Positions 9,441 to 18,775 of a stretch of DNA of 64,000 nt are shown piece by piece. The stretch's first letter is position 1. Every line of letters begins with the position of its first letter. Under the pieces are notes generated by a model. It was not told the origin of the DNA. It did no database searches and was given only the letters and a program-made list of their open reading frames with translations. The position numbers and the translations under genes are program-made. The DNA is from an uncultured Anaerolineae bacterium (GTDB lineage Bacteria > Chloroflexota > Anaerolineae > Anaerolineales > Villigracilaceae): assembly GCA_903854805.1 (NCBI GenBank), contig CAINXK010000387.1, positions 13,025-77,024 on the forward strand. Direction: 5' to 3'.

Positions 9441-10706
9441 ATGTTTATTGATCAAGCAGAAATTTACGTACGCTCTGGAAATGGTGGCAATGGGATGGTG
9501 CATTTCCATCGGGAGAAATTTGTTTCGCGTGGCGGTCCGGATGGCGGCGATGGCGGCAAGGGCGGTGATGTTGTCATTGAAGTACGAGTGACCATGAATA
9601 CCCTGTCAGATTATCGCCATAATATGCGTTTTCTTGCCCAGGATGGCAAAGGTGGTGGTCCGAATAATATGTCTGGGCATGGTTCGGATGATTTGATTAT
9701 TCCTGTTCCACCCGGAACAGTGATCTTTGATAACCTGACAGGTGAACTGCTTGGGGATCTGACCGATCCCGGTCAGCGCCTGATCATTTGCAAGGGCGGG
9801 CGCGGAGGCCGGGGCAATCAGCATTTTGCCACATCACGTAACCAGGCGCCTCGTACTGGCGAAAAGGGTGAGCCCTGTGAAGAGAAGCAGTTACGCTTTG
9901 AATTGAAACTCATCGCCGATATCGGTATCATTGGCGTTCCTAATGCCGGTAAATCCACCTTACTATCTGTTCTGACAAATGCCAAGCCCAAGATTGCACC
10001 GTATCCGTTTACAACCCTGGAGCCTAATCTGGGTGTAGCCAGGATCGATGCTGAAACCACGGTTGTGCTCGCAGATATTCCCGGACTGATCGAAGGCGCC
10101 AGCCAGGGTGCCGGGCTCGGACACGATTTTCTTCGACATATTCAGCGCACGCGGGTCCTGATCCATCTTCTGGATGGCCTATCCGGCGATCCTTTGGCCG
10201 ATTTTAGCCAGATAAACGGTGAACTCTCGCTATTCGACCCAAACCTCTCTAAAAAGCCGCAAATCGTGGCATTAAACAAAATGGACCAGGCCGAGGCGGC
10301 AGAACTTTATCCCGATCTGAAGGAAGAGCTTAAGAAGCGCGGCTATGAGCTGATGGCTATTTCTGCGATGGCTCGTACCGATATTCGCGAATTGTTACTT
10401 TCTGCTGTGGGTAAATTGGCCAGTACGCCTGAATTGGCAGATACAGAATTACCACTGCCGGTTTATCGTCCAAAAGATGATCCCAAGCAGTTTGTGATTT
10501 CGCATGAGGGCTCTGGAGAGTGGCGGGTTGCTGGGGCAGGGATTGAACGTACCGCAAAGATGACCTATTTTGAGCATGCCGGTTCTCTGCGTCGTTTCCA
10601 AAAGCTAATGGAATTCCTTGGAATTGAAGCAGCCTTGCGAGAAGCGGGCATCAGGGATGGAGATACGGTAATGATTGGGGATTACGAATTGGAATGGCAG
10701 GATTAA
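9441..10706 (+). CDS. obgE: GTPase Obg (ribosome assembly / stress)
   Basis: A 421-aa Obg/CgtA GTPase acting in 50S ribosome assembly. The glycine-rich Obg fold covers residues 1-158 (GNGGNGMVHF, GGPDGGDGGKGGDV). The G domain has G1 GVPNAGKST (~165-173), G3 DIPGLIEGA, G4 NKMD and a later SA motif. A C-terminal OCT domain (about 345-421) ends the protein. The ATG at 9441 is chosen because MFIDQAEIYV is the conserved Obg start; in-frame codons reaching back to 9318 have no homology and no ribosome-binding site. A perfect intrinsic terminator follows directly. Confidence 0.96.
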   Translation: MFIDQAEIYVRSGNGGNGMVHFHREKFVSRGGPDGGDGGKGGDVVIEVRVTMNTLSDYRHNMRFLAQDGKGGGPNNMSGHGSDDLIIPVPPGTVIFDNLTGELLGDLTDPGQRLIICKGGRGGRGNQHFATSRNQAPRTGEKGEPCEEKQLRFELKLIADIGIIGVPNAGKSTLLSVLTNAKPKIAPYPFTTLEPNLGVARIDAETTVVLADIPGLIEGASQGAGLGHDFLRHIQRTRVLIHLLDGLSGDPLADFSQINGELSLFDPNLSKKPQIVALNKMDQAEAAELYPDLKEELKKRGYELMAISAMARTDIRELLLSAVGKLASTPELADTELPLPVYRPKDDPKQFVISHEGSGEWRVAGAGIERTAKMTYFEHAGSLRRFQKLMEFLGIEAALREAGIRDGDTVMIGDYELEWQD

Positions 10707-10707
10707 T

Positions 10708-10747
10708 AAAAATCGCTCGATATCTGAAAGATATCGAGCGATTTTTT
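10708..10747 (+). terminator. Strong intrinsic terminator after obgE
   Basis: A perfect 15-bp stem AATCGCTCGATATCT and its complement, loop GAA (10726-10728), followed by TTTT. It is flanked by A and T runs and so could terminate in both directions. Confidence 0.9.
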
Positions 10748-10873
10748 ATTTCCACAGTAGCTGGACTGTTTGTGCAAAATTTTATTAAAAAAGCATGGAG
10801 CAGGTTGTTTTGCAAAGAAATTGTCGCCTATGGGGTGAAACCAATCTGGCTTAATTCTGGCAGCCTTGTTAGG

Positions 10874-11446
10874 TTATCTCAAGTTGTTTCGATACAGCGC
10901 CAATTGGAAAACGAAAAAAAATACTCCAACGATCAGGGCGGGGAGCCAAAGAATGTTTCCTGAAATCGCTTCCAGAGAGAAAAACACAGATGCACCCAGC
11001 GCTGCTGCGCTTAAAATGGACACCTGCGTGACCAACATAAAGCCCACGCTGTTTATCTTGAACTTTTTGGGTGTGTTTTCCGTTCGCCAGGCGAAAGCCT
11101 CTTCAATTTCTTCAAAGTGCTTGAAGTAATATTCTTTGATCTGGTTCATGGCGATGATGCTTTCAAACCAGGTGCTGCGCAGCTTGGCTAGCTCCAGTAT
11201 CGTTAGGATCCCACGCAGGGCTAGCGCCAGGAATAGACCTGCAAAGCCCCAATAAAGCCAGATGAGTTTATCGGGTGTGAATGCAAATTGGGTGGTAATT
11301 AGGGGCGCAATCAGGCTGCCGATCGCAGTGATATCGAAGGATGTAACCCGGGCGCTTTTTTCATTCGCCTGAAAAGCGGTCTGAGCGATGTATGTATATT
11401 CGGCGATGAGGATTTCACCGGGATGGGGGGGCGTTTTGGGATGCAT
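10874..11446 (-). CDS. Hypothetical membrane protein downstream of ftsZ
   Basis: A 190-aa protein of unrecognised family. Hydrophobic segments lie at about residues 40-80 (two helices, ...LIWLYWGFAGLFLALALRGIL) and 135-185 (two helices), with a charged Glu/Lys-rich cytoplasmic stretch between, so a 4-TM topology is likely. It is the last minus-strand gene of the dcw run, separated from ftsZ by a 28-bp perfect palindrome. ATG at 11446 is given; a GTG at 11455 inside the palindrome is an alternative, and neither has a Shine-Dalgarno. The N-terminal PPHPGEIL resembles the start of HigA antitoxins, but nothing else does. Confidence 0.6.
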   Translation of the reverse strand: MHPKTPPHPGEILIAEYTYIAQTAFQANEKSARVTSFDITAIGSLIAPLITTQFAFTPDKLIWLYWGFAGLFLALALRGILTILELAKLRSTWFESIIAMNQIKEYYFKHFEEIEEAFAWRTENTPKKFKINSVGFMLVTQVSILSAAALGASVFFSLEAISGNILWLPALIVGVFFFVFQLALYRNNLR

Positions 11447-11454
11447 AAGAATCA

Positions 11455-11482
11455 CAGGGGGCGCAGCATGCTGCGCCCCCTG
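11455..11482. repeat. 28-bp perfect palindrome after ftsZ
   Basis: A GC-rich perfect palindrome centred on GCATGC (14-bp arms, CAGGGGGCGCAGCA and complement), starting 9 bases after the ftsZ stop. As RNA it would form a very stable hairpin with almost no loop. No U-tract follows on the minus strand, so it may be an attenuator, an RNA-end protector or a dyad binding site rather than a full terminator. Confidence 0.7.
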
Positions 11483-11490
11483 GTTTAGTG

Positions 11491-12699
11491 TTACCGGCGA
11501 TTGCGAAGGAAGGTTGGGATATCCAGATCTTCCTGGTATGAAGGTTGGGGCTTAAACTCTGGCGGGTTTATGTTCGCCGGAGGCACAGATGGCGGGGCGC
11601 TTAAGGTGCTGGGTTCGTAACCCCGCTGTTCCTGTGGCATGTTTTGTACAGGCTGCGGGCGGGGGGCAGCAGGGGTGGGCTGTTGCCGGTCTGGCTGCTG
11701 GCGATTGTTATTTGTTTGCGGACGCTGTGCAACAATGCTAGGACGCATGGAAGCGCGTTCGAAACCAGTGGCAATTACGGTAATACGGATTTCGTCGCCC
11801 ATGTTTGGATCGATGACGGCACCAAAGATCATATTAACATCCGGGTGCGCGGTTTCTCGAATGATGGCGGCGGCCTGATTCACTTCGAACAATGTCATGT
11901 TTGGACCGCCGGTTACGTTGAACAGTACACCGCGGGCGCCATCGATGGTGATATCGAGCAGTTGGCTGGAAATGGCTTGTTCAGCGGCCAGGCGGGCACG
12001 GTCATCGCCTTCAGCGTGGCCGACTGCCATGAGTGCTGCGCCGCCTTCAGACATGATCGCCTTCACATCGGCAAAGTCCAGGTTGATCAGGCCGGGCACA
12101 GTGATCAGTTCAGAAATACCTTGAATACCCTGGCGTAAAACATCATCCGCCATGCGGAAAGCATCACTCAGGCTGGCTTTCTTGTCCACGATTTGTAAGA
12201 GCCGGTCATTCGGGATGACAATCAGTGTGTCGGCGTGTTCTTTCAACATTTCCATGCCAGATTCGGCAGATTGCATCCGGCGTCCGCCTTCAAAGGTGAA
12301 GGGGCGAGTTACAACGCCAATCGTCAATGCGCCGCATTCTTTGGCTATTTGCGCCACAATGGGGGCAGCTCCTGTGCCGGTACCGCCACCCAAACCTGCT
12401 GTGACGAAGACCATATCAGCGCCTTTCAGCACCGAATAAAGCTCCTCAGCAGTTTCTTCGGCTGATTTCCGGCCAACCTCAGGGTTGCCGCCGGCACCCA
12501 GGCCGCGGGTCAGTTTGTCGCCGATGCGTACCTTGGTGGGAGCCTTGGCCAAAAGGAGAGCCTGAGCATCGGTATTTATGGCAACAAATTCGACACCCTG
12601 AATACCTTCAATGATCATACGGTTGACAGCATTGCAGCCGCCCCCACCGACACCAACGACTTTTATACGGGCAAAAGTTTCCACAGGTTTGATATCCAT
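11491..12699 (-). CDS. ftsZ: Cell division GTPase FtsZ
   Basis: A 402-aa tubulin homologue that polymerises into the division ring. The GTP-binding signature GGGTGTG is at residues 104-110, after the N-terminal glycine loop [10 protein letters not shown]. The GTPase/polymerisation domains run to about residue 318. A Gln/Pro-rich variable linker (~320-388) follows. The C-terminal peptide [10 protein letters not shown] is the conserved FtsA/SepF-binding tail. The ATG is preceded by AGGAGAA. It lies 108 bases downstream of ftsA in the same direction, near the end of the dcw cluster. Confidence 0.98.
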   Translation of the reverse strand: MDIKPVETFARIKVVGVGGGGCNAVNRMIIEGIQGVEFVAINTDAQALLLAKAPTKVRIGDKLTRGLGAGGNPEVGRKSAEETAEELYSVLKGADMVFVTAGLGGGTGTGAAPIVAQIAKECGALTIGVVTRPFTFEGGRRMQSAESGMEMLKEHADTLIVIPNDRLLQIVDKKASLSDAFRMADDVLRQGIQGISELITVPGLINLDFADVKAIMSEGGAALMAVGHAEGDDRARLAAEQAISSQLLDITIDGARGVLFNVTGGPNMTLFEVNQAAAIIRETAHPDVNMIFGAVIDPNMGDEIRITVIATGFERASMRPSIVAQRPQTNNNRQQPDRQQPTPAAPRPQPVQNMPQEQRGYEPSTLSAPPSVPPANINPPEFKPQPSYQEDLDIPTFLRNRR

Positions 12700-12807
12700 T
12701 ATTTTCTCCTATTCTGAGTACCGGTGATTAGCGGTTCATCTAAAGTTGATTAAGGGGTGAAGGCGATTTGCAGGGCAAATCTGGCCTTTGAAGTCGATAA
12801 ATCTTGG

Positions 12808-14055
12808 TTAAGGGAGCAGGCGTTTGAGCAAGTCTTTGACAGTATTCCAATTTTCGCCATCTCCTTTTTGTACCTTGCGCCCTTTTTTGGGATTATCTCG
12901 AAAGGACACCGGAAGGGCTTGCATGGCAGCTGCCCAGGCAAGCAGGCCCACACTGGTGGAATAGGCCGGAGAATTGAGTTTATCGGCCAATCCCAGTAAT
13001 TTTTCCGGCTGAGCCGTGCGAACAGGCATACCAAGTACTCTTGTTGCCAATTGGCGTATGCCAGGCAGCAGACTTGTACCGCCAGTCAGGATCATGCCTG
13101 CGGGCAGCAGGCCATCATAACCAGAACGTTTTATTTCCTGGAGGGCCAGGTCGAACATTTCCTCCACGCGCGCCTCAATAATCAGGCAGAGGTCGCGGCG
13201 GCTCATGCGAGTTTGATTCTCAGCACCAAAAGGCTGTATATTGAAGGCTTCATCCATTCCTACCTCGGATTGAAGCGCATGTCCATGTTGTTTTTTGACA
13301 TCCTCGGCATGGTTGATCGGTAGGCGCAGCCCATGCGCAATGTCCTGGGTGATGTGGTTGCCGCCGACGGCCAGAACCATGGTATGCCATACGTCACCAT
13401 TTACATAAATGGCCAGGTCGGTTGTACCACCGCCTATATCGCACACCACTGCACCCATATTCCGCTCTGTGTCAGTCAGTACCACTTCAGCTGAGGCAAG
13501 TGGGTTGAGGACAAATTGGGCTACATGAACCCCGGCGACCCCCATGGCCTGCCTGAGATTTTCTGCCGTGGCAGTTGCTGCGGTGATCACGTGGGCTTCC
13601 ACTTCCAGGCGATAGCCATGCATGCCAATTGGTTGGTGAATTCCGTCCTGTCCGTCAAGCGAAAAGCCTCGCTGAATGACGTGAATGACTTCACGACTGT
13701 TGGGGATGGCCACGCCCCGGGCAGCATCCATGGCTCGTTCGATATCTGATTCTTCCACAGTATGCCCGGAAACAGCCACCACACCGCGGCTGTTGATGGA
13801 AGCTACGTGTGCGCCAGCCAGACTGACCAGGGCGGTCTCGATTTTGACCCCCGAAGTTTGTTCGGCTTGCACAATCGAACGGGCAATCGCCTGTGATGCG
13901 GCGGTCAAATCTACGATGACACCTTTGCGTATCCCTTCGGATGGTTCAATGCCCACCCCCATGATACGCAAGGAATCATCTGGTTCCACCCGTGCTACCA
14001 GGGTGCAAATTTTTGTTGTTCCTACATCAATTCCAACGACGATATTTTCATCCAT
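12808..14055 (-). CDS. ftsA: Cell division protein FtsA
   Basis: A 415-aa actin-fold ATPase that tethers FtsZ to the membrane. Phosphate-1 motif GIDVGTTK is at residues 8-15; DIGGGTTDLAIY and GGTSLLPG are the phosphate-2 and adenosine motifs. The C-terminus VKDLLKRLLP is a short amphipathic helix typical of the membrane-targeting sequence. The start is set at 14055 (MDENIVVGIDVG) because GGAG lies 11 bases upstream, overlapping the ftsQ stop, and because the extra upstream codons read into ftsQ. It is coupled to ftsQ (4-base gap). Confidence 0.95.
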   Translation of the reverse strand: MDENIVVGIDVGTTKICTLVARVEPDDSLRIMGVGIEPSEGIRKGVIVDLTAASQAIARSIVQAEQTSGVKIETALVSLAGAHVASINSRGVVAVSGHTVEESDIERAMDAARGVAIPNSREVIHVIQRGFSLDGQDGIHQPIGMHGYRLEVEAHVITAATATAENLRQAMGVAGVHVAQFVLNPLASAEVVLTDTERNMGAVVCDIGGGTTDLAIYVNGDVWHTMVLAVGGNHITQDIAHGLRLPINHAEDVKKQHGHALQSEVGMDEAFNIQPFGAENQTRMSRRDLCLIIEARVEEMFDLALQEIKRSGYDGLLPAGMILTGGTSLLPGIRQLATRVLGMPVRTAQPEKLLGLADKLNSPAYSTSVGLLAWAAAMQALPVSFRDNPKKGRKVQKGDGENWNTVKDLLKRLLP

Positions 14056-14059
14056 AATT

Positions 14060-15082
14060 TTATTGCTCCACTTTGTAGAACGGAGCGTTTGGGTACTCAA
14101 CGCTGATCATGGTGGGTTGAATGTTTTCCTTGGTCAAATATGCCAACATTGTTTCGTAGACCTTCAATTTAAGGTTGTCATCTACCAGAGAACGGCCAAA
14201 GAAAACTTGCCAACCTTTTGGATCATTCCAACCGAGACCGTAACGCGGATCAAAAATCATGGTTGCGTCTTGGGGCAATTGAGATGATAAAGTGCTGATT
14301 GCCTGGGATAAATCAGCTGGTAAAAAAGGTTTTGGCCCGCCAACTTGCTTGGGGTCAACGATTGGGGTTGGTGGTGCTCCATTAGCAATTACAGTTGGTA
14401 ATCCCTGGATCTCTCCACGAGGTTGGAATGAGTACCCCAATGCATCGACCCATTCAGTCTGGCCATTTTGTTGCCAGGCAGCCACGGGTATTCTTTCAGT
14501 CACAGATATTACCACGCTATTTGGGAAGTTTACGCCGATTTGCACTTTTGAAATATCGGGGAAAGCAGCCAGAATATTTGCCTCAATCTGTGCCGGTTCG
14601 ATGATGGCTGTTGGTTTATCGACTATGCCCAATACACTTTGGATTTCTTCGGCATTAATGCGTTCGTTTCCGGATATTTCTGCCGTATGTACGATAAATG
14701 GATCGAGATTTAGCATAAAATACAGGCCAGTAGAACAAATGATAACAATTAATAATGAGATCCAGCGTGGTCCGAAGCTGATATGTGGCATCGAAATAGA
14801 AATACCAGGAGTTTTTGGCGCTTGGTAACCTCGATTTTGGCTGTAGGGTAAGCTCATGGCGATATCATTCCGGCGCTGCCAGCGGCTGGCAGAAACAGGT
14901 GTGGCACTGTGCGTGGCTTGTGGGGCCCAGCCCTTGCGTGGGTTGGCTGAAGTTTGCGGCGCGGAGGTAGATTTGGGTGTTGAGACATTTTTAAATGTCG
15001 ATTTATCCCGTTTCTTTTGCTCTTCTTCTTTTCGACGTCGAATAGCTTCGGCACGAGTGATGGTTGTTCGGTCCTGGCTCAT
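14060..15082 (-). CDS. ftsQ: Cell division protein FtsQ/DivIB
   Basis: A 340-aa bitopic division protein. A long basic, Ser/Thr/Gln-rich cytoplasmic tail spans residues 1-105. A single transmembrane helix is at about 107-124. A POTRA domain follows (~131-200, VHTAEISGNERINAEEIQSVLGI), then the FtsQ/DivIB beta domain. It belongs to the FtsQ-FtsL-DivIC divisome subcomplex. The start overlaps the ddl stop by 4 bases (ATGA), indicating translational coupling. The cytoplasmic tail is longer than in E. coli FtsQ and rich in charged KEEEQKKRDK. Confidence 0.88.
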   Translation of the reverse strand: MSQDRTTITRAEAIRRRKEEEQKKRDKSTFKNVSTPKSTSAPQTSANPRKGWAPQATHSATPVSASRWQRRNDIAMSLPYSQNRGYQAPKTPGISISMPHISFGPRWISLLIVIICSTGLYFMLNLDPFIVHTAEISGNERINAEEIQSVLGIVDKPTAIIEPAQIEANILAAFPDISKVQIGVNFPNSVVISVTERIPVAAWQQNGQTEWVDALGYSFQPRGEIQGLPTVIANGAPPTPIVDPKQVGGPKPFLPADLSQAISTLSSQLPQDATMIFDPRYGLGWNDPKGWQVFFGRSLVDDNLKLKVYETMLAYLTKENIQPTMISVEYPNAPFYKVEQ

Positions 15083-16224
15083 TTTTCCCTCCGTAGTGTG
15101 TGGACAGTCTGATCGCGGTCGGATTTGCGTTCCAATGCGAGATCAATAAGACGGTCTACCAGTGCGGCGTAAGGCAGGCCGCTGGCTTCCCAAAGTTTAG
15201 GGTACATGCTGATTTTCGTAAAACCAGGAATGGTGTTAATCTCATTCAGAAAGATTTCTTCTGTTTGTGGGTCAAGCAGGAAATCGACCCGTGCCATACC
15301 GCAGCAATCAATGGCTTTGTAAGCGCGGACTGCCAGATTTTTGATCTGAGCGGTTTGCACAGTGCTCAAGCCAGCTGGAATTTGCAACACAGATGTACCC
15401 AATACATATTTGGCTTCGTAAGAATAAAAGTCAGCGCCAGGGATGATTTCACCTGGGACAGAAGCTTCGGGATTATCGTTACCGATGACAGAGACTTCCA
15501 GTTCGCGTGGGTTTCGAACACCTTGTTCGATGAGCACACGTCGGTCGTATTGGGCCGCTTCGATCAGGCCTTCAGCAATATCAGCGCGTGTGCTGCATTT
15601 GCTTATGCCTACAGATGACCCGAGATTTGCAGGTTTAATAAAGAGCGGGTAAGGCCCAACACCTTCGGCGCGTTTTACGATGCCATTGATGTCTTTTTCG
15701 ATTTCAGACCGCAGTACGACGATGGATTTGACGACCGGGATGTTATTCGCGATCATAATGTCTTTGAATACACCCTTTTCCATGCCTACTGATGAACCGA
15801 TGACGCCTGATCCAACATAGGCCACGTCTGCCATTTCGAACAGTCCCTGGATGGTGCCATCTTCTCCGTAGGTGCCATGCAGGATGGGAAAATAAATATC
15901 AACGTTGATGGTATTTCCATCTGACTTGCCATCGCGCGCAAGGCTGGATCCAGAATTGGTTATAACGTAGAGCCCCGGCCTGGTAGGGTCAGGAAGCAGG
16001 CTGGCGGGGAAGAGATGGTCGGTTTTTCCCTGTTCAAACGCTGCCAGGGCATTATGGCCTGTCAACCAGGTGCCGTCGTGAGTAATGCCGATTTCAACCA
16101 CGTCATACCTGGCGGGATCCAGCACGGATAGCACAGAGCGGGCCGACATGAGAGAAACTTCATGTTCGCCAGAACGGCCTCCGAAAAGGATTGCAATACA
16201 GAGTTTACGCGGTGTTGTTGTCAT
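15079..16224 (-). CDS. ddl: D-alanine--D-alanine ligase
   Basis: A 381-aa ATP-grasp enzyme joining two D-Ala for peptidoglycan precursors. The N-terminal motif is AILFGGRSGEHEVSLMSARSV. ATP-grasp signatures include KPANLGSSVGISK, RVDFLLDP and FLNEINTIPGFT, where the acidic residues bind magnesium. The start is placed at the second Met codon (16224), which overlaps the murB stop as ATGA and has GGTGA six bases upstream; an ATG at 16230 is possible but would sit directly on that site. It is flanked by murB and ftsQ in one transcription unit. Confidence 0.95.
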   Translation of the reverse strand: MTTTPRKLCIAILFGGRSGEHEVSLMSARSVLSVLDPARYDVVEIGITHDGTWLTGHNALAAFEQGKTDHLFPASLLPDPTRPGLYVITNSGSSLARDGKSDGNTINVDIYFPILHGTYGEDGTIQGLFEMADVAYVGSGVIGSSVGMEKGVFKDIMIANNIPVVKSIVVLRSEIEKDINGIVKRAEGVGPYPLFIKPANLGSSVGISKCSTRADIAEGLIEAAQYDRRVLIEQGVRNPRELEVSVIGNDNPEASVPGEIIPGADFYSYEAKYVLGTSVLQIPAGLSTVQTAQIKNLAVRAYKAIDCCGMARVDFLLDPQTEEIFLNEINTIPGFTKISMYPKLWEASGLPYAALVDRLIDLALERKSDRDQTVHTLRREK

Positions 16225-17135
16225 TCCCATTCACCAATCAGTTCAACTTCGAGTTCCAGCTTGACATTAAATTTATCCAAAACAGTCTTTTGGACCAGCA
16301 TGATAAGCGCTTTAATATCAGCAGCGCGAGTTTCGCCATGGTTGATAAAGAAATTCCCGTGCACCGTGCTAATTTCAGCAGTTCCGATGCGTGTGCCCTT
16401 TAATCCTGCGGCTTCGATCAAACGTCCAGAGAAATCGCCGGGCGGATTTTTGAACATGGAGCCCATACTGGCGCCGGCTGGTTGGCTGGCTTTTCGACGG
16501 GCTGTAAATTGGTCAATTGTAGCCTTAATTGTTTCATTTGGGGCATAATTTAATCCAAACTCAGCTGAGAGGATAATGGCTTTTTGATGGTTGTGTTTCA
16601 GGTTGCTGCTGCGGTAGCCATATTCCATTTTGTCCAGAGACCACCATGTGCGCCCAGATTCTGTTAATATCTCTGCACGCAGCAAGTTGTGAGCAATATC
16701 GCTGCCAAAAGCGCCAGCATTACCATAAACGGCTCCGCCAATTGTTCCAGGGACAGTAGCTGCCCATTCCAGACCGGCCAATCCCTGGGCCGCACAACGG
16801 TGGGCAAGGTTCGATAAAACCACGCCCGATTCTGCCCAAACGCTTGGCTCAGGGTCCAAACGGAATTCTGATGCTTTGGATTTGTTCAGGATCACCACTC
16901 CGCGAACACCTTTATCGCTGATCAGGACGTTTGTTCCGCCTCCAATCAGCGTAAAGCCCAGATTGGCATCCCAACAAGCCTGAACAGTATCGCTGAGTTC
17001 TTTGCTGGTTCGGACTGTGACTAATATATCTGCTGGACCACCGATGCGCGCGGAAGTATAAGGCGCCAGGCTGACCTTCTCCTGGACCTGATTACTGAAC
17101 CGGTCGCGCAAATTAGCAGTTAAGACAGAATCCAC
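16221..17135 (-). CDS. murB: UDP-N-acetylenolpyruvoylglucosamine reductase
   Basis: A 304-aa FAD enzyme that reduces UDP-GlcNAc-enolpyruvate to UDP-MurNAc. FAD-binding motifs include SARIGGPADILV, GGGTNVLISD and the VPGTIGGAVYGNAGAFG loop. The likely catalytic Ser is in GSMFKNPPGD. The start is set to GTG at 17135: AAGGAAGG lies six bases upstream, whereas the alternative TTG at 17141 would follow that site with no spacing. It sits between the 65-aa protein gene and ddl, overlapping ddl by 4 bases. Confidence 0.95.
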   Translation of the reverse strand: MDSVLTANLRDRFSNQVQEKVSLAPYTSARIGGPADILVTVRTSKELSDTVQACWDANLGFTLIGGGTNVLISDKGVRGVVILNKSKASEFRLDPEPSVWAESGVVLSNLAHRCAAQGLAGLEWAATVPGTIGGAVYGNAGAFGSDIAHNLLRAEILTESGRTWWSLDKMEYGYRSSNLKHNHQKAIILSAEFGLNYAPNETIKATIDQFTARRKASQPAGASMGSMFKNPPGDFSGRLIEAAGLKGTRIGTAEISTVHGNFFINHGETRAADIKALIMLVQKTVLDKFNVKLELEVELIGEWE

Positions 17136-17148
17136 AACCAACCTTCCT

Positions 17149-17346
17149 TTACTTTTCGTTGTTCTTTAAATGTCCGATCAACTTTGTCACAATTTTTCTG
17201 GCTTCAAGCTCTTGTTTATCTTTGCCTAAAACTCGCGAAAGACGATGTTTATCATCCGTGTTCGGATCTGGAACATCTCCCAGTACCATTCTTAGGGGCG
17301 GAAGAGCGATAATATCGGATTGATAGGCATGTTTCTTGTCTGTCAT
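17149..17346 (-). CDS. Small 65-aa conserved-looking protein in the dcw cluster
   Basis: A 65-aa hydrophilic protein starting MTDKKHAYQSDIIALP and ending KIVTKLIGHLKNNEK. I do not recognise the family. The start is strongly supported: GGAGG six bases before the ATG, in the 28-base gap after murC. The stop codon directly precedes the murB ribosome-binding site, so it is packed between murC and murB like a real operon member. The N-terminal half is Pro/Asp-rich (ALPPLRMVLGDVPDPNTDDKHRLS) and the C-terminal half looks like one charged amphipathic helix. There is no membrane segment or signal peptide. A role in wall synthesis is only inferred from position. Confidence 0.7.
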   Translation of the reverse strand: MTDKKHAYQSDIIALPPLRMVLGDVPDPNTDDKHRLSRVLGKDKQELEARKIVTKLIGHLKNNEK

Positions 17347-17374
17347 GATGAACCTCCGGTCGTTGGCGGATGCG

Positions 17375-18775
17375 CTATTCAGCTTGCCTGCGAGCCAGTA
17401 CTTCCGCACTGACCAGATCGGCATCTCCGGCGGACATGACGATAACAACATCGCCGGATTTGATGTGAGTAACAAGGTAATTGCTGATATCCGGCAGAGC
17501 CGGAATAAAGTGGACGGATGAGTGATGCATGGCCTTGACCACTTCTTCCGAAGAGAAAGCTTGTTTTGGCTCACGGGCCGCATATATTTCGCTAACGATA
17601 ACCTGATCAGCCTGGTTGAACGAACCAGCGAATTCAGCGAAAAGTGCCTGGGTGCGTGAGTAGGTATGCGGCTGCCAGACGGCCCAGATGCGCTTGGATG
17701 GAAAACGTGCATGCGCGGCTTCCAGAGTTGCACGGATCTCGGTCGGATGATGCGCATAGTCGTCGATCAGGGTGACGCCCTTGGCCTCACCAATGACTTC
17801 AAAACGGCGTCCCGTGCCCATGAACTTGTTTAATGCGATTGCGGCATCCTGGAGGGCGTAGCCCACCAAACTGATCACTGCCAGGGTGGCAAGCGCATTA
17901 CGAACATTGTGTAATCCGGGAACCTGCAGCTGAACTTTGGTGAGCTCATCTGGCCTGGATAGCAAATGGGCGGTGGCGGTAAAGCTGTAGCCACCGAGAT
18001 CATTGGCAATCACATCTTGTGCCAATAGCCACTCAGCGCTGCCCGGATCTTGATCACTGGCAATCTGGTAGCCCACCACGCGCTTGTGCATCTGTTGAGC
18101 TTCCTGGGCCAACTTGCTTGCACCTGTGTCATCAGCGCTGAAAATCAAAGCGCCATTATCAGGTACCAGCCGGGTGAATTCCTGAAAAGCGCCAAAGAAT
18201 TCGGCCGGGGTTGGGTAAATATCCGGGTGGTCATATTCGACGTTTGTCACGACTGCGTAGCGTGGTTGTAAACCCAGGAACATGCGATCGTATTCGTCGG
18301 CTTCGATGACGAATGCTCGGCCTTTGCCAGCCCGGGCGTTGACCCCGAAATTTTTGGAGACACCGCCGATAATAAAGGATGGGTCTGCCCCGAGTTGGTC
18401 AAGAGTCCAGGCGATCATTGCGGTTGTGGTGGTTTTGCCATGGGTTCCGGCAATTGCAATGCCATCTTTATCAGGTTGAGCCATCATGCGCCCGAGAAAA
18501 TCCGCCCGTTTATAAACCGGTATACCGATTGCCAGGGCTGCCACAACTTCAGGATTGTCATCCGGGATGGCGGAAGAACGTACCACCCAGTCTGCACCAG
18601 TCACGTTTTGAGGTGCGTGACCAACGAAAACGGTAACACCTTCTTTGGTGAGATTGGTTGCAAGGGGCGAGAGCGTGCGGTCAGAGCCGCTTACCCGGTA
18701 GCCCTGCTCGAGCAGGAACCGCGCAATGGCTGATAAACCGCTACCACCAATCCCAATGAAATGAACGTGTGTCAT
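17375..18775 (-). CDS. murC: UDP-N-acetylmuramate--L-alanine ligase
   Basis: A 466-aa Mur ligase adding L-Ala to UDP-MurNAc. The N-terminal Rossmann motif is HFIGIGGSGLSAIA (residues 5-18). The P-loop AGTHGKTTTT is at 109-118, and DDYAHHPTEI is the C-domain signature. The start is at 18775, where ATG overlaps the stop of the CvpA-like gene by one base (TAATG); earlier in-frame codons read into that gene. It belongs to the dcw cluster with murB and ddl downstream. Confidence 0.96.
   Translation of the reverse strand: MTHVHFIGIGGSGLSAIARFLLEQGYRVSGSDRTLSPLATNLTKEGVTVFVGHAPQNVTGADWVVRSSAIPDDNPEVVAALAIGIPVYKRADFLGRMMAQPDKDGIAIAGTHGKTTTTAMIAWTLDQLGADPSFIIGGVSKNFGVNARAGKGRAFVIEADEYDRMFLGLQPRYAVVTNVEYDHPDIYPTPAEFFGAFQEFTRLVPDNGALIFSADDTGASKLAQEAQQMHKRVVGYQIASDQDPGSAEWLLAQDVIANDLGGYSFTATAHLLSRPDELTKVQLQVPGLHNVRNALATLAVISLVGYALQDAAIALNKFMGTGRRFEVIGEAKGVTLIDDYAHHPTEIRATLEAAHARFPSKRIWAVWQPHTYSRTQALFAEFAGSFNQADQVIVSEIYAAREPKQAFSSEEVVKAMHHSSVHFIPALPDISNYLVTHIKSGDVVIVMSAGDADLVSAEVLARRQAE

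Noticed and set aside
11420..11446. HigA antitoxin-like start (PPHPGEIL) of the membrane protein after ftsZ
   Set aside because: Only eight residues match; the rest is a four-helix membrane protein without a helix-turn-helix, and there is no toxin gene.
14056..14100. N-terminal extension of FtsA to 14100
   Set aside because: It overlaps ftsQ, lacks family similarity, and the ATG at 14055 has a ribosome-binding site and the conserved MDENIVVGIDVG start.
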